Positions 51,975-60,621 of a stretch of 64,000 nucleotides of DNA are shown here, one piece after another. The stretch lies in NCBI GenBank assembly GCA_964384945.1, contig CAYLMK010000003.1, positions 248,001 to 312,000 on the forward strand. The letters run 5' to 3'. Every line of letters starts with the position of its first letter. Position 1 is the stretch's first letter. Position numbers and translations under genes: made by a program. Source of the DNA: S015-6 sp964384945 (lineage in GTDB: Bacteria; Desulfobacterota; DSWW01). Under the pieces are notes generated by a model. That model saw only the letters and a list, made by a program, of their open reading frames with translations. It searched no databases and was not told where the DNA came from.

Positions 51975-53914
51975 GCGGGCAGGTTCCTCTCGGCGTGCGA
52001 GCGCTCTTCCGATCCAAGCGGAAGGGCAAACCGAAACGTGGCGCCCCTGCCTTCCTCGCCCTCCGCCCAGATCCGGCCTCCGTGGGCCTCCACGATCCTC
52101 TTGGAGATGGCAAGCCCGAGGCCCACGCCCTTGCGAGGGGATGCGCCGGGTCCCTCGAGCAGGAGCTGCGGATCGTCCTCGAACAATTTCTCCAATACCG
52201 AGCCCGGCAGGCCGACACCGGTGTCGCGGACGGAAACCTCGATGAATCCCCTTCCGTTCTGCACCTTCTCCTGGGCCGACAGGGTAATGAAGCCCCCCGC
52301 GGGGGTAAATTTGATTGCATTGCTGATCAGGTTCACGAGAACCTGTTCGATTCGGTCCGGGTCATGGACGAGGATGGCGCGCGTTTCGGGCAACCGGAGG
52401 GACAAATCGATCTGTTCCCGGTCGGAGATCATCTTCATCTGCCGATAGACGCGCCTCAACAGGCCGAAAAGATCGCTCTGCTGTTTGCGGAGTTTGAGTT
52501 TTCCGGATTCGATCCGACTCAAATCGAGCATTTCGTTCACGATGTTGAGAAGGCGTTCGCAGCTCTGCACCGATTCGCCGAGAATCCGCTTCTGCTCGGC
52601 GTTCATACTGCCGGCCTTTTCCTGAAGTAGGAATCGACTGTAGCCCATAATGATGTTCAGAGGCGTACGAATCTCATGGGTCGCAACCGCGAGAAAATGC
52701 GTCTTCCTCTTGTTGATTTCATCCAGTCGTTCGTTGGCCGCCAGGAGTTCTTCGTTCCTTGCGAGCAACTCGGCCCGGGCCTTCTGCAGGCTCAGGTTGG
52801 TCCTCGTCAGCTCTTCCGCCTGACGCTGGAGGTCCTCCTCCATCTCCTTCTCTTTGGTCGCATCCCGGAAGAAGACCAGCGTATACCCGCCGCCGGCCAT
52901 CTTGTGGCGCTCCACGGACAGGGTTCGCCTCTGCCCGGCCGGGGCCTGGTAGGGGAAATGATAGCGACTCAGGCCCTTTTCACCCGGAGAATCCCGCTTG
53001 CGCAACCTGCGGATCCGTTCGATCCATTCGTCCGAGACGATATCCCGGTAGGAGAGCGAGAGAAGCCTCTCCCGCTCGATCCCGAGGAGTTCGCCGGCCC
53101 TGAGGTTGGCTTCCCGGATTCTTTCCTCCTCGTCCAGCAAGAGAACGCCGACGGGCCCGGCGCGGAACAGCGCTGCATGCAGGTCGGCCGGCCGCAGATC
53201 CCCTTGCCCCGCAGAGGCGGGCACCTGAACCGGAGCGTTACGATCCGGCGGCACGGCACAGAGCATCCTCTGCAGCGCGCTCAGCACCAGCTTCACCATC
53301 AGCTGACAGATACGGACCTCCCGGATCGTGAACCCCTCCTCCGAGATGGTATTCCGCAGGAGAAGCACCCCGAAGGCCTGCTCCTCAAAGACAAGCGGGA
53401 GGACCATGATCGAGACGTCCTTGATCCTGTCGATCTGATCCCGCTTGAGGGTGTGCATCAGGGGATCCCGCGACGGATTGGCCACAACCGTGATCTTGCC
53501 TGTCTGCAAGGATCGCAGGATCTCCGGATAGTCTCCCAGGGAAATCCCCACTCCTTCGAAGTCGGGGTCCTCGTGCGAGATGGCCACCGTTCCCCTCTTC
53601 CCGTCCCCCTCCACCAGAATCAGGGAGCAGTGGGACACGTCGAGTATCTCCGTGATGTTTTTTACCAGGGAGTGGAGCGCAAGCCGGGGGCTCAGGCTGG
53701 TGGAAAAGGCCTGAATCACCCGGAGGATGCGAATCAGGTCCCGCTTTTCGAGACTGTAGAGAATGCTCTCGAAAGCCTCCAGGGGCCCGATCGAGTCCTG
53801 TGGGTCCGCCGCAGCGAACCTGTAGAAGCGTTCACCGAGAGATTTCGCAAGGATGTCCTGCATGAATCCGTCGTCCATCGCAAGAGGTTGCTCTCTGCCC
53901 GTCATTTCCTCCAC
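51971..53914 (-). CDS. Soluble GAF-PAS sensor histidine kinase
   Basis: This 647-residue kinase has no membrane segment. Its parts are an N-terminal helical region, a GAF domain (about 70-215), a PAS domain (about 240-350), a coiled coil (about 352-402), a HisKA dimerisation domain with phosphoacceptor His413 (THEIRTPLN), and a HATPase_c domain with N box NLISNAIKF and G boxes DTGVGL and GVGLGLAISK. It should sense a cytoplasmic signal and phosphorylate the adjacent activator. The ATGA overlap ties the two. The frame begins at GTG 53914; ATG 53905 is close behind and may be the true start. Confidence 0.9.
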   Translation of the reverse strand: MEEMTGREQPLAMDDGFMQDILAKSLGERFYRFAAADPQDSIGPLEAFESILYSLEKRDLIRILRVIQAFSTSLSPRLALHSLVKNITEILDVSHCSLILVEGDGKRGTVAISHEDPDFEGVGISLGDYPEILRSLQTGKITVVANPSRDPLMHTLKRDQIDRIKDVSIMVLPLVFEEQAFGVLLLRNTISEEGFTIREVRICQLMVKLVLSALQRMLCAVPPDRNAPVQVPASAGQGDLRPADLHAALFRAGPVGVLLLDEEERIREANLRAGELLGIERERLLSLSYRDIVSDEWIERIRRLRKRDSPGEKGLSRYHFPYQAPAGQRRTLSVERHKMAGGGYTLVFFRDATKEKEMEEDLQRQAEELTRTNLSLQKARAELLARNEELLAANERLDEINKRKTHFLAVATHEIRTPLNIIMGYSRFLLQEKAGSMNAEQKRILGESVQSCERLLNIVNEMLDLSRIESGKLKLRKQQSDLFGLLRRVYRQMKMISDREQIDLSLRLPETRAILVHDPDRIEQVLVNLISNAIKFTPAGGFITLSAQEKVQNGRGFIEVSVRDTGVGLPGSVLEKLFEDDPQLLLEGPGASPRKGVGLGLAISKRIVEAHGGRIWAEGEEGRGATFRFALPLGSEERSHAERNLPA

Positions 53915-54133
53915 CTGTCCGCTCTACAAGAAACGTATCGGCATGGAGTGGGAAAAAATTTACCATTTTCTTCGAGGAAAGAGAATGAAAAAACCGCTGA
54001 TCGAGCCCATGCCGGGGGAAGGAAGCAAATCTTTTGACTTAGCTCGGGCCGAGGGGTCGAAACGGGAGGCGGAGGGCCGACGCCTTCTCGTGTTCGCGTT
54101 CCCCTCCGGCAGGCCGATGATGGAAGGAGAGAA

Positions 54134-54637
54134 TTACATTTTGTACTTTCCGAAGGCCTCGGGCGTGAGGTTCTCGAGGATTTCGGTCCACTTGTCCCGG
54201 TCCTCCGGGGTGGCCATTCCCTCCTCCGCCTTCGTCGTATCGATGTGCCGGGACTTGTTGATTACATCTTTATCGACGAAAATGGGGGAGTCGGTCCTCA
54301 GGGCGAGTGCGATAGCGTCACTCGGCCTGGAATCCACGGGCAGCGTCTCATCCCCCACCTTCAGATACAGCAGGGCGAAGTAGGTATTGTCCCGCAGATC
54401 CGTGACCTCCACCCTTTCCAGGTTTACGCGCAGCTCGTTCAGAACGTTTCTCAGCAGGTCGTGGGTCATGGGCCTCGCCAGATCGATCTTTTCCAACTGG
54501 ATCGCGATCGCACTCGCCTCCGCAATCCCGATCCAGATGGGCAAGGTGTTCTCACCGCTGCTGTCCTTCAGAATAACGATCGGCATCTTCGTCATGGGGT
54601 CGAGCGTGATTCCGGCCACCTTCATCTCAATATACAT
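54134..54637 (-). CDS. Bifunctional nuclease family protein (BFN/DUF151)
   Basis: This 167-residue protein matches the bifunctional nuclease family described in plants and bacteria. It has MKVAGITLDPMTKMPIVILKD, LPIWIGIAEASAIAIQLE near 32-50 and PVDSRPSDAIALALRTDSPIFVDK near 100, the family's central signature. Plant and mycobacterial members show RNase/DNase activity, but the physiological role in bacteria is not settled. It follows miaB by 42 bases, possibly in one transcript. Confidence 0.85.
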   Translation of the reverse strand: MYIEMKVAGITLDPMTKMPIVILKDSSGENTLPIWIGIAEASAIAIQLEKIDLARPMTHDLLRNVLNELRVNLERVEVTDLRDNTYFALLYLKVGDETLPVDSRPSDAIALALRTDSPIFVDKDVINKSRHIDTTKAEEGMATPEDRDKWTEILENLTPEAFGKYKM

Positions 54638-54679
54638 GGCGTCTCTCCACTCCCGGAGGCAAGCAACGGATCTGGTTCA

Positions 54680-56026
54680 TTATAAGCAACGCCCTTCCTC
54701 GCTTGTCAAGGAACATTTTCCCCGCAGCGAATTCCGGCACCCTTCCTGGATCGTGACAGGGACAAGCCGCCCCGTCAACCCCTCCGGCCCCTTGAAATTG
54801 ACGATCCGGTTGGACCGGGTCCTTCCCATCCACTGCCTTCGGTCCCGGCTCGCGCCTTCGACCAGGACCTCGAGCGTCTTGCCCTCCAGTGCCCGGTTCT
54901 TGGCGAGGCTGATTTCCCTCTGAAGATCCTGCAGCAAATGAAGTCTGCGGAGCTTTTCCGGCTCCGCAACGGTCTCTTTCATCGCCGCGGCCCGGGTCCG
55001 CGGCCTGGGGGAAAACCTGAAAGAATAGAGGCCGTCAAAGCGCACGCGCCGCATGGCGGACAGGGTCTCCTCAAAATCCTCCGGACGTTCTCCCGGGAAT
55101 CCGACGATCATGTCGGACGTAATCGCCACATCCGGAACACGCGCTCGAAGGGCCGAAATCTTCTCGAGGTAGTCGGAAAAGCTGTATCCCCGGTTCATCA
55201 ACCCAAGCACGGAATCGCTCCCCGACTGCAAGGGCAGGTGGATGTGCTCACACAGGGGACGGAGGCTGCCGAAACACTCGATCAGGTCCCGGGAGAGGTC
55301 CTTCGGGTGCGAGGTGGTGAAGCGAAGCCGAACGACCCCGGGCAGGGCGCTCAAGGCGGCCAGCAAATCCGGAAACCGGCAGCCTGTCCGGTCGGGGGCC
55401 CGATAGGCATTCACGTTTTGTCCGAGCAGGGTCAGTTCCTTGACCCCTTCCCCGGCCAGGCGGCTCGCCTCTTGGAGAAGGGTTCGGAAAGGCCGGCTCC
55501 TCTCTCTGCCCCGAACGAAGGGAACGACGCAGTAAGCGCAGTAATTGTCGCAGCCCTCCATGATGGTAATGAAGGCCTTGACGCCCCGCGGGTCCGGGAT
55601 CCCGGGGCAATCCAGGTCCTCCACCGAATCCGTGACCTGGGAAACGGCGGCGCACCGCTCGCCGCCCGCCCTGCATCGGTCGACCAGGGGCACGATCTCC
55701 GAGACGTGATGCGGACCGAACACCAGGTCCACCTGAGGCATTCGCGCCAGAAGGCCCTCCCCCTCCTGCTGTGCGACACAACCTCCGACGGCGATGACAA
55801 CGTCCGGTTTCCTCCGCTTCACTGCATGGAACCGGCCGAGGAGACTGTAGGCCTTCTCCTCGGCCTTCCGCCGGATGCTGCACGTGTTGACGATGAGAAT
55901 GTCCGCTTCGGACGGAGAGAAAACCCGCCGGCAACCGGCCTCCTCCAGTCGACGGCCTGCCCGCAGGGAATCCTGCTCGTTCATCTGGCATCCGAACGTC
56001 TCGATATAGAAGGAAAGCCCCCGCAT
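54680..56026 (-). CDS. miaB: tRNA-2-methylthio-N6-dimethylallyladenosine synthase MiaB
   Basis: This 448-residue radical-SAM methylthiotransferase modifies i6A37 of tRNAs reading UNN codons. The N-terminal domain carries IETFGCQMNEQDS, NTCSIRRKAEEKAYSLLG and GGCVAQQEG, whose cysteines hold the auxiliary cluster. The radical-SAM motif is CDNYCAYC near 155, and the C-terminus carries a TRAM domain. The GCQMNEQDS form marks MiaB rather than MtaB. ATG 56026 is preceded by GGAG at ten bases; the frame reaching 56308 has no conserved sequence. It precedes the bifunctional nuclease gene. Confidence 0.92.
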   Translation of the reverse strand: MRGLSFYIETFGCQMNEQDSLRAGRRLEEAGCRRVFSPSEADILIVNTCSIRRKAEEKAYSLLGRFHAVKRRKPDVVIAVGGCVAQQEGEGLLARMPQVDLVFGPHHVSEIVPLVDRCRAGGERCAAVSQVTDSVEDLDCPGIPDPRGVKAFITIMEGCDNYCAYCVVPFVRGRERSRPFRTLLQEASRLAGEGVKELTLLGQNVNAYRAPDRTGCRFPDLLAALSALPGVVRLRFTTSHPKDLSRDLIECFGSLRPLCEHIHLPLQSGSDSVLGLMNRGYSFSDYLEKISALRARVPDVAITSDMIVGFPGERPEDFEETLSAMRRVRFDGLYSFRFSPRPRTRAAAMKETVAEPEKLRRLHLLQDLQREISLAKNRALEGKTLEVLVEGASRDRRQWMGRTRSNRIVNFKGPEGLTGRLVPVTIQEGCRNSLRGKCSLTSEEGRCL

Positions 56027-56181
56027 CGGGCCAGCGCTCCTGCGCTCGAGCAAGGCGGAGGACGGTCCGCGTGGCCCCACCGACGGACGACGGAGGGGGA
56101 ATGGGAACCCGAACCGCGCGGGTCTTCCGCCCTTTTTCCTTTTCCGGAAGGATATGCGCGACACCGGGCAGGGCGATCCTG

Positions 56182-56526
56182 CTAGAGGGCTTCGATACTC
56201 GAGACGAGCAATTCCATCCCCTGCAGCACGTCGATCCCCTCGTGCGCGCACTCCGGACAAACGAATCGATAATCCTCGACGGGAAACTCCCGGCTGCAGC
56301 GCTTGCATTTCCCCCGGATGGGGAGGGTCTCGATCATCAGTTCCGCCCCATCCACCAGGGGCGATTCCCGCGCCACGAACCCGAAGCAGAACTGAAGCTG
56401 CTCGGGAACGATGCCCCGCAGCTGTCCGGCCCGCACGAAAATCCGAACCACTTTTTCGACCCGGTTCTGCTCCGCCGTCCTCACGACGATATCGAGGATG
56501 TTCTGGGCGAGACCCATTTCATGCAT
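56182..56526 (-). CDS. hypA: Hydrogenase maturation nickel chaperone HypA
   Basis: This 114-residue nickel metallochaperone delivers Ni to [NiFe]-hydrogenase with HypB. It starts MHEMGLAQNIL, where Met1 and His2 are nickel ligands, and carries the structural zinc motif CKRC...CPEC near 74-92. ATG 56526 is chosen over the frame starting at 56559 because nickel binding needs His at position 2. It follows hypB by 57 bases. No hydrogenase or other hyp gene is in the window. Confidence 0.92.
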   Translation of the reverse strand: MHEMGLAQNILDIVVRTAEQNRVEKVVRIFVRAGQLRGIVPEQLQFCFGFVARESPLVDGAELMIETLPIRGKCKRCSREFPVEDYRFVCPECAHEGIDVLQGMELLVSSIEAL

Positions 56527-56583
56527 GCGCGGTCCTCCGGCGGGCGTAAAGCCCGACAACCCCCTTCAGCGCGAGGATTCTCT

Positions 56584-57234
56584 CTATCCCCTGATCCTGT
56601 TCTGCAGCCAGTCCATCCATTCGTCCAGACCCTGGCCGGTCTTGCACGAGACCGAGAGAAAATCCAGTTGCGGATTGATCCGGCGGGCGTTCTCCCTTGC
56701 CTCCTCGAGCGAGAAGTCCAGGTGGGGAAGCAGGTCGATCTTGTTGAAAATACATACGGACGCCTCGCGGAACATCAAGGGGTACTTCAGCGGCTTGTCT
56801 TCCCCCTCGGTCACGCTCAACACGACGACTTTCGCATGCTCACCGACCCGGAACTCTGCAGGGCAAACGAGATTGCCCACGTTCTCGATCACCAGCAGCC
56901 GCACATCGGTCAGGTCGAGGTCCTTCAACGCATCGTGAATCATCTTTCCGTCCAGGTGACAGGCGTTCCCCGTGCTGATTTGCACGATCTGACAGCCGAA
57001 CCGTTCGAGCCGTTCCGCGTCCTTTGTAGTCTGCATGTCTCCTTCGATGACCGCGACGCCCAGGGGATCCAGACGCTCCAGCGTCCTCTCCAAGAGAGTG
57101 GTCTTTCCGGAGCCGGGCGAACTCATCATGTTGATCGCGAAGGAACGGTTCTTCTCGAAGACCTGGCGGTTCTCCGCGGCGTAGGATTCGTTCATTTCGA
57201 GAATGTTGTTCAGCACCTGGATCTTGATAGGCAT
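56584..57234 (-). CDS. hypB: Hydrogenase maturation GTPase HypB
   Basis: This 216-residue GTPase inserts nickel into hydrogenase. The P-loop is SSPGSGKTTLLE near 38-49. EGDMQTTKDAERL, the metal-site region GNACHLDGKMI near 90, and the specificity motif NKIDLLPH follow. It lacks the N-terminal CxxCGC and His-rich stretches seen in some HypB proteins, so it relies on the G-domain metal site and HypA for nickel. It lies 21 bases after ribBA and 57 before hypA, an order that suggests one operon. Confidence 0.92.
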   Translation of the reverse strand: MPIKIQVLNNILEMNESYAAENRQVFEKNRSFAINMMSSPGSGKTTLLERTLERLDPLGVAVIEGDMQTTKDAERLERFGCQIVQISTGNACHLDGKMIHDALKDLDLTDVRLLVIENVGNLVCPAEFRVGEHAKVVVLSVTEGEDKPLKYPLMFREASVCIFNKIDLLPHLDFSLEEARENARRINPQLDFLSVSCKTGQGLDEWMDWLQNRIRG

Positions 57235-57255
57235 CTGGCTGTCCTTTCGATCGCT

Positions 57256-58464
57256 TCACGGTTCCAGATCAAGCAGGTGACCCATCTTGTGTTGTTTCGT
57301 CCTCAGATAGTCGATGTTCCTTTGGTTGGCCTCCACGATGATCGGCACCCGTTCCACCACCTCGAGGCCGTATCCCTTCAGCCCGATGATCTTCTTCGGG
57401 TTGTTCGTCATGATGCGGAGCTTCCGGATGCCCAGATGAGCCAGGATTTGCGCCCCGATCCCGTATTCACGAAGATCGGGCAACAGACCGAGGGCCTCGT
57501 TCGCCTCGACCGTGTCTTTCCCCTTTTCCTGGAGCGCATAGGCCTTGATCTTGTTCGCCAGGCCGATTCCCCGTCCTTCCTGGTGCATGTAGATCAGGGC
57601 GCCTTTTCCCTCTTCACCGATCATCTCCATGGCGCGGACGAGCTGCGCCCCGCAGTCGCAGCGCAGGGAGTGGAACACGTCCCCCGTCAGGCATTCCGAG
57701 TGGACCCGCACCAGGACAGGTTCGTCGGGATCGAACTCCCCTTTCACCATGGCCAGATGCTCGGTCTTGTCCAGGATGCTTCGGTAGACCAGAGCCCGAA
57801 ACTCGCCGCCGAAGGGGCTGGGGACCAAGGCCTCGGCCACCTTCTCCACCAGGGACTCCTTCTGGAGGCGGTAGGCTACGAGGTCTTTGATCGCAACGAT
57901 CTTCATGTGGTGTTTCTGTGCGAGCGCCTCCAGGTCCGGCATCCGCGCCATGGTGCCGTCATCCTTCATGATCTCGCAAATGACCGCAGCGGGCTTGAGT
58001 CCCGCCATCCTCGCGAGATCCACCGAGCCCTCGGTTTGGCCGGTCCGGACCAGAACGCCGCCCGGCTTTGCGCGCAGAGGGAAGATGTGCCCCGGCCGCA
58101 CGAAGTCATCCGGCTTCGCCTTGTCATCCACCGCCAGCCGGATCGTATAGGCACGATCGTAAGCGGAAATTCCGGTCGTGATTCCCTTGCTCGCATCCAT
58201 GGAGACCGTGAAGGCGGTCTCGAACCGTGACGTGTTTTTCTCGACCATCATCGGAAAATCGAGTTGCCGAAGCCTCTCGTCGGTCATGCTCAGACAGACC
58301 AGACCCCTTCCGTGTTTGGCCATGAAGTTGATCTTCTCCGGGGTGACGTGCTCGGCGGCGAAACAGAAATCGCCCTCGTTCTCGCGATCCTCATCGTCCA
58401 CGAGGATGACCATCCTTCCCTTTCGTATGTCCTCGATTGCGTCCTTCACCTTGGCCAGCGGCAT
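57256..58464 (-). CDS. ribBA: Bifunctional DHBP synthase/GTP cyclohydrolase II
   Basis: This 402-residue fusion supplies both branches of riboflavin synthesis. The RibB half (1-200) has DDEDRENEGDFC near 24-35, the phosphate and metal site. The RibA half (about 205-402) has VHSECLTGDVFHSLRCDCG near 253, with the zinc cysteines, and HQEGRGIGLANK near 293. Both sites look complete. ATG 58464 follows AAGGAAGGAG. There is no FMN riboswitch in the upstream gap that I can recognise, and the other rib genes are elsewhere. It precedes hypB. Confidence 0.93.
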   Translation of the reverse strand: MPLAKVKDAIEDIRKGRMVILVDDEDRENEGDFCFAAEHVTPEKINFMAKHGRGLVCLSMTDERLRQLDFPMMVEKNTSRFETAFTVSMDASKGITTGISAYDRAYTIRLAVDDKAKPDDFVRPGHIFPLRAKPGGVLVRTGQTEGSVDLARMAGLKPAAVICEIMKDDGTMARMPDLEALAQKHHMKIVAIKDLVAYRLQKESLVEKVAEALVPSPFGGEFRALVYRSILDKTEHLAMVKGEFDPDEPVLVRVHSECLTGDVFHSLRCDCGAQLVRAMEMIGEEGKGALIYMHQEGRGIGLANKIKAYALQEKGKDTVEANEALGLLPDLREYGIGAQILAHLGIRKLRIMTNNPKKIIGLKGYGLEVVERVPIIVEANQRNIDYLRTKQHKMGHLLDLEP

Positions 58465-58792
58465 TCTCCGTCTCCTTCCTTGGTCCTTCTGCCTCGGTCT
58501 GCAGGCACCGAGGGGCAATCCGGCGCCCCCAGGTCGCGCAAAGGGAGCAAGAAAGATGGTAGAGATCGCGCACCGATACGTCAAGGAGTGCGCCGGGGGC
58601 CCCATCCTCGAAGCCCCTTGGGCGTCGGTGCGGGAACCCGGAACGCGCCGACATGACGGAGACAAGTTTCTGTGCTACAGTAGGCTGGATAGCCGACGGA
58701 AGCGATCGGGGAGTGCCCTTCACCATCCCCTCACGAAAGGCCGTCATTCACGGACCGGGTTTCGTGAGGCATTCCATACGAGGACATCAACG
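58465..58792. other. 328-base spacer between divergent ribBA and RlmD-type gene
   Basis: I see no gene here and no RFN (FMN riboswitch) consensus blocks. The only structure noted is a 7-bp inverted pair GCACCGA (about 58570-58576) and TCGGTGC (about 58625-58631) enclosing GC-rich sequence, which could fold in the ribBA leader. Confidence 0.4.
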
Positions 58793-60136
58793 TTGAAGCC
58801 AGGAACATCGGACGTCGTCGAAATCGAGTCGCTCGCATACCGGGGAGAGGGGATCGGTCATATTGAGAACAAGGTGATCTTTGTTCCGCTCACGGCGCCC
58901 GGCGACAAAGTTGCCTTGACGGTATCGGAGAACAAGAAGAACTACCTTCGAGGAACGGTCAAAGAGTTCCATGTTCGCTCCCCGCACCGCGTCGTACCCC
59001 TGTGCAACTATTTCGGGGAGTGCGGAGGCTGCCACTGGCAGCACCTGAGCTACGAGTACGAACTGGATGCCAAGAGGAAGATCCTGCAGGAGACCCTCGC
59101 ACGGATCGGCAAGATCGACCCGGACTCCTACGCGTGTCCTGCCCCGATCGCCTCACCCAAGGCGTATGGGTATCGCTGCCGAGTCCGCCTGCAAGGACTC
59201 ACGAAACGGAACACCGAACTCGGATTCTTCAGGGCCCATTCCAAAGAGATCATCCCCGTCGACCGCTGCGAACTCGCTTCCGGTTTTCTCAATGAGACGA
59301 TGAAGCGGCTGCACGGATTCCTGAACTCCCTCGACTATCTGCTGCCCTTTGCGGAGCTGCAGATCCTCGTCCGCCAGGAGAGCGAAGAGGCGACCCTTGC
59401 CTTCTCCTGCCCCCAGCGGCTGGACGACGAACTCGTCCGGGATTTCTTGAAGGCCCTGAAGGCCTACATTCCGAAGGTCTACGGGGTTTCGTTCGAGACA
59501 AGCAAGAACGGCGAGGCCCAGATCGAGCACTTCGGCAATTGCGGCCTGGAATTCGATTACACCTTCGTGCCTGCTTCGGGGCAGCAACCCGTTCCGGTTC
59601 GATACCGCGCGCAGATTCACGCCTTCAGCCAGGTGAACCCGGAGCAGAACCGAAACCTGCTGCGCACGATCTACGATTGGGCGGACCCCACGGCGGACAA
59701 GGTTGTGCTGGACCTCTTCTGCGGGGCGGGCAATTTGAGCCTTCCCCTGGCCCGCGATGCAGGCAAGGTCATCGGAATGGAAGAGAGTCCCCTGGCCGTC
59801 GAGGACGCCCGATACAACGCGTCGTTGAACGGTCTCGCCAATTGTGAGTTCCGCATCGCCGACGTGTATGAGGCTCTGGGTCAGCTCAAGGGGGAGGACC
59901 GCATCGATGTTCTGATCGTCGACCCTCCCCGCAAAGGCGCAAAAGAATGCATCGGCGATATGCTTGCGCTCAGGCCGTCCAAGATCCTCTACGTTTCGTG
60001 CGACCCGACCACCCTGGCCCGAGATCTCGCGCTGCTGACCTACTCTGCTTACAGGCTCACGAGGGTGCAGCTGGTGGACATGTTTCCGCAAACATACCAC
60101 ATCGAGTGTGTCGCCGAACTGGTCCGGGCGGGCTGA
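58793..60136 (+). CDS. 23S rRNA/tRNA uracil-C5 methyltransferase (RlmD/TrmA family)
   Basis: This 447-residue enzyme methylates C5 of a uridine in RNA with SAM. It has an N-terminal TRAM domain (about 1-62), an Fe-S motif CNYFGECGGCHW near 69-80 (C-x5-C-x2-C), the SAM site LDLFCGAGNLSLPLA near 303 and the catalytic VSCDPTTLARDL near 403. The Fe-S cysteines favour RlmD or RlmCD over TrmA. The start is TTG 58793, eight bases after AGGA; the frame from 58178 overlaps ribBA and is rejected. It converges with the PxxKW gene, 13 bases apart. Confidence 0.85.
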   Translation: MKPGTSDVVEIESLAYRGEGIGHIENKVIFVPLTAPGDKVALTVSENKKNYLRGTVKEFHVRSPHRVVPLCNYFGECGGCHWQHLSYEYELDAKRKILQETLARIGKIDPDSYACPAPIASPKAYGYRCRVRLQGLTKRNTELGFFRAHSKEIIPVDRCELASGFLNETMKRLHGFLNSLDYLLPFAELQILVRQESEEATLAFSCPQRLDDELVRDFLKALKAYIPKVYGVSFETSKNGEAQIEHFGNCGLEFDYTFVPASGQQPVPVRYRAQIHAFSQVNPEQNRNLLRTIYDWADPTADKVVLDLFCGAGNLSLPLARDAGKVIGMEESPLAVEDARYNASLNGLANCEFRIADVYEALGQLKGEDRIDVLIVDPPRKGAKECIGDMLALRPSKILYVSCDPTTLARDLALLTYSAYRLTRVQLVDMFPQTYHIECVAELVRAG

Positions 60137-60149
60137 CCCTTCCTCGGGC

Positions 60150-60446
60150 TCAGGCCTTCCCCGCTGCCCGCTTGGAGGCCTTCAGGGGATTGAGCTTCTT
60201 GGTGGGGACGTTTTCCTTCTCTTCCTTGCCGTTGCCGTTGGTCGACATATTGCAGGGCCCGGGGTTCCATTTCAGAGCGGGCTCCGCGTAAACACGGCAG
60301 AATTTGCCGTGAGCAAGGGCCTCGATGTTTCCACACTCCTGGCATTGATCTACGATGGGATGGCACTGTCCCCCGTTGTAGTTGCATCCGTTCTTCCTCA
60401 TGAAGACGCATGTCCTGCCAGGCTTGATCGTACTGCACGTGTGCAT
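60150..60446 (-). CDS. PxxKW-family cysteine-rich protein
   Basis: This 98-residue protein has eight cysteines, most in pairs suggestive of metal or cluster binding (MHTCSTIKPGRTC, GCNYNGGQC, QCQECG, KFCRVY). It also has the signature PALKWNPGPCNM near 63-74, which defines the PxxKW family known from Desulfobacterota. The C-terminus is a Lys-rich tail (NGKEEKENVPTKKLNP). The function is unknown. ATG 60446 follows GGAGGG. It is a useful lineage marker. Confidence 0.85.
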   Translation of the reverse strand: MHTCSTIKPGRTCVFMRKNGCNYNGGQCHPIVDQCQECGNIEALAHGKFCRVYAEPALKWNPGPCNMSTNGNGKEEKENVPTKKLNPLKASKRAAGKA

Positions 60447-60621
60447 TGTCAGGTCCCTCCTCTTGTGGGGCGGTGATGTGGGGCCCAGTGTCTGGGCGTA
60501 ACGATTCCTCGATGGAATCAAATATTCGAAAAATAGAACCCATTATTTTATTATTCTCGCCGAACCGAGTCAATCACTTGAGCGCCGGCGCTTGCGCGCA
60601 GAGGGCTGTCGTCCTCGGTCG

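Noticed and set aside
58178..58792. 200-codon N-terminal extension of the RlmD-type frame
   Set aside because: It runs antisense through ribBA and its spacer, while the TRAM domain begins right after the TTG at 58793 with an AGGA site.
58465..58792. FMN riboswitch before ribBA
   Set aside because: None of the conserved RFN blocks can be found on the minus strand in this gap.
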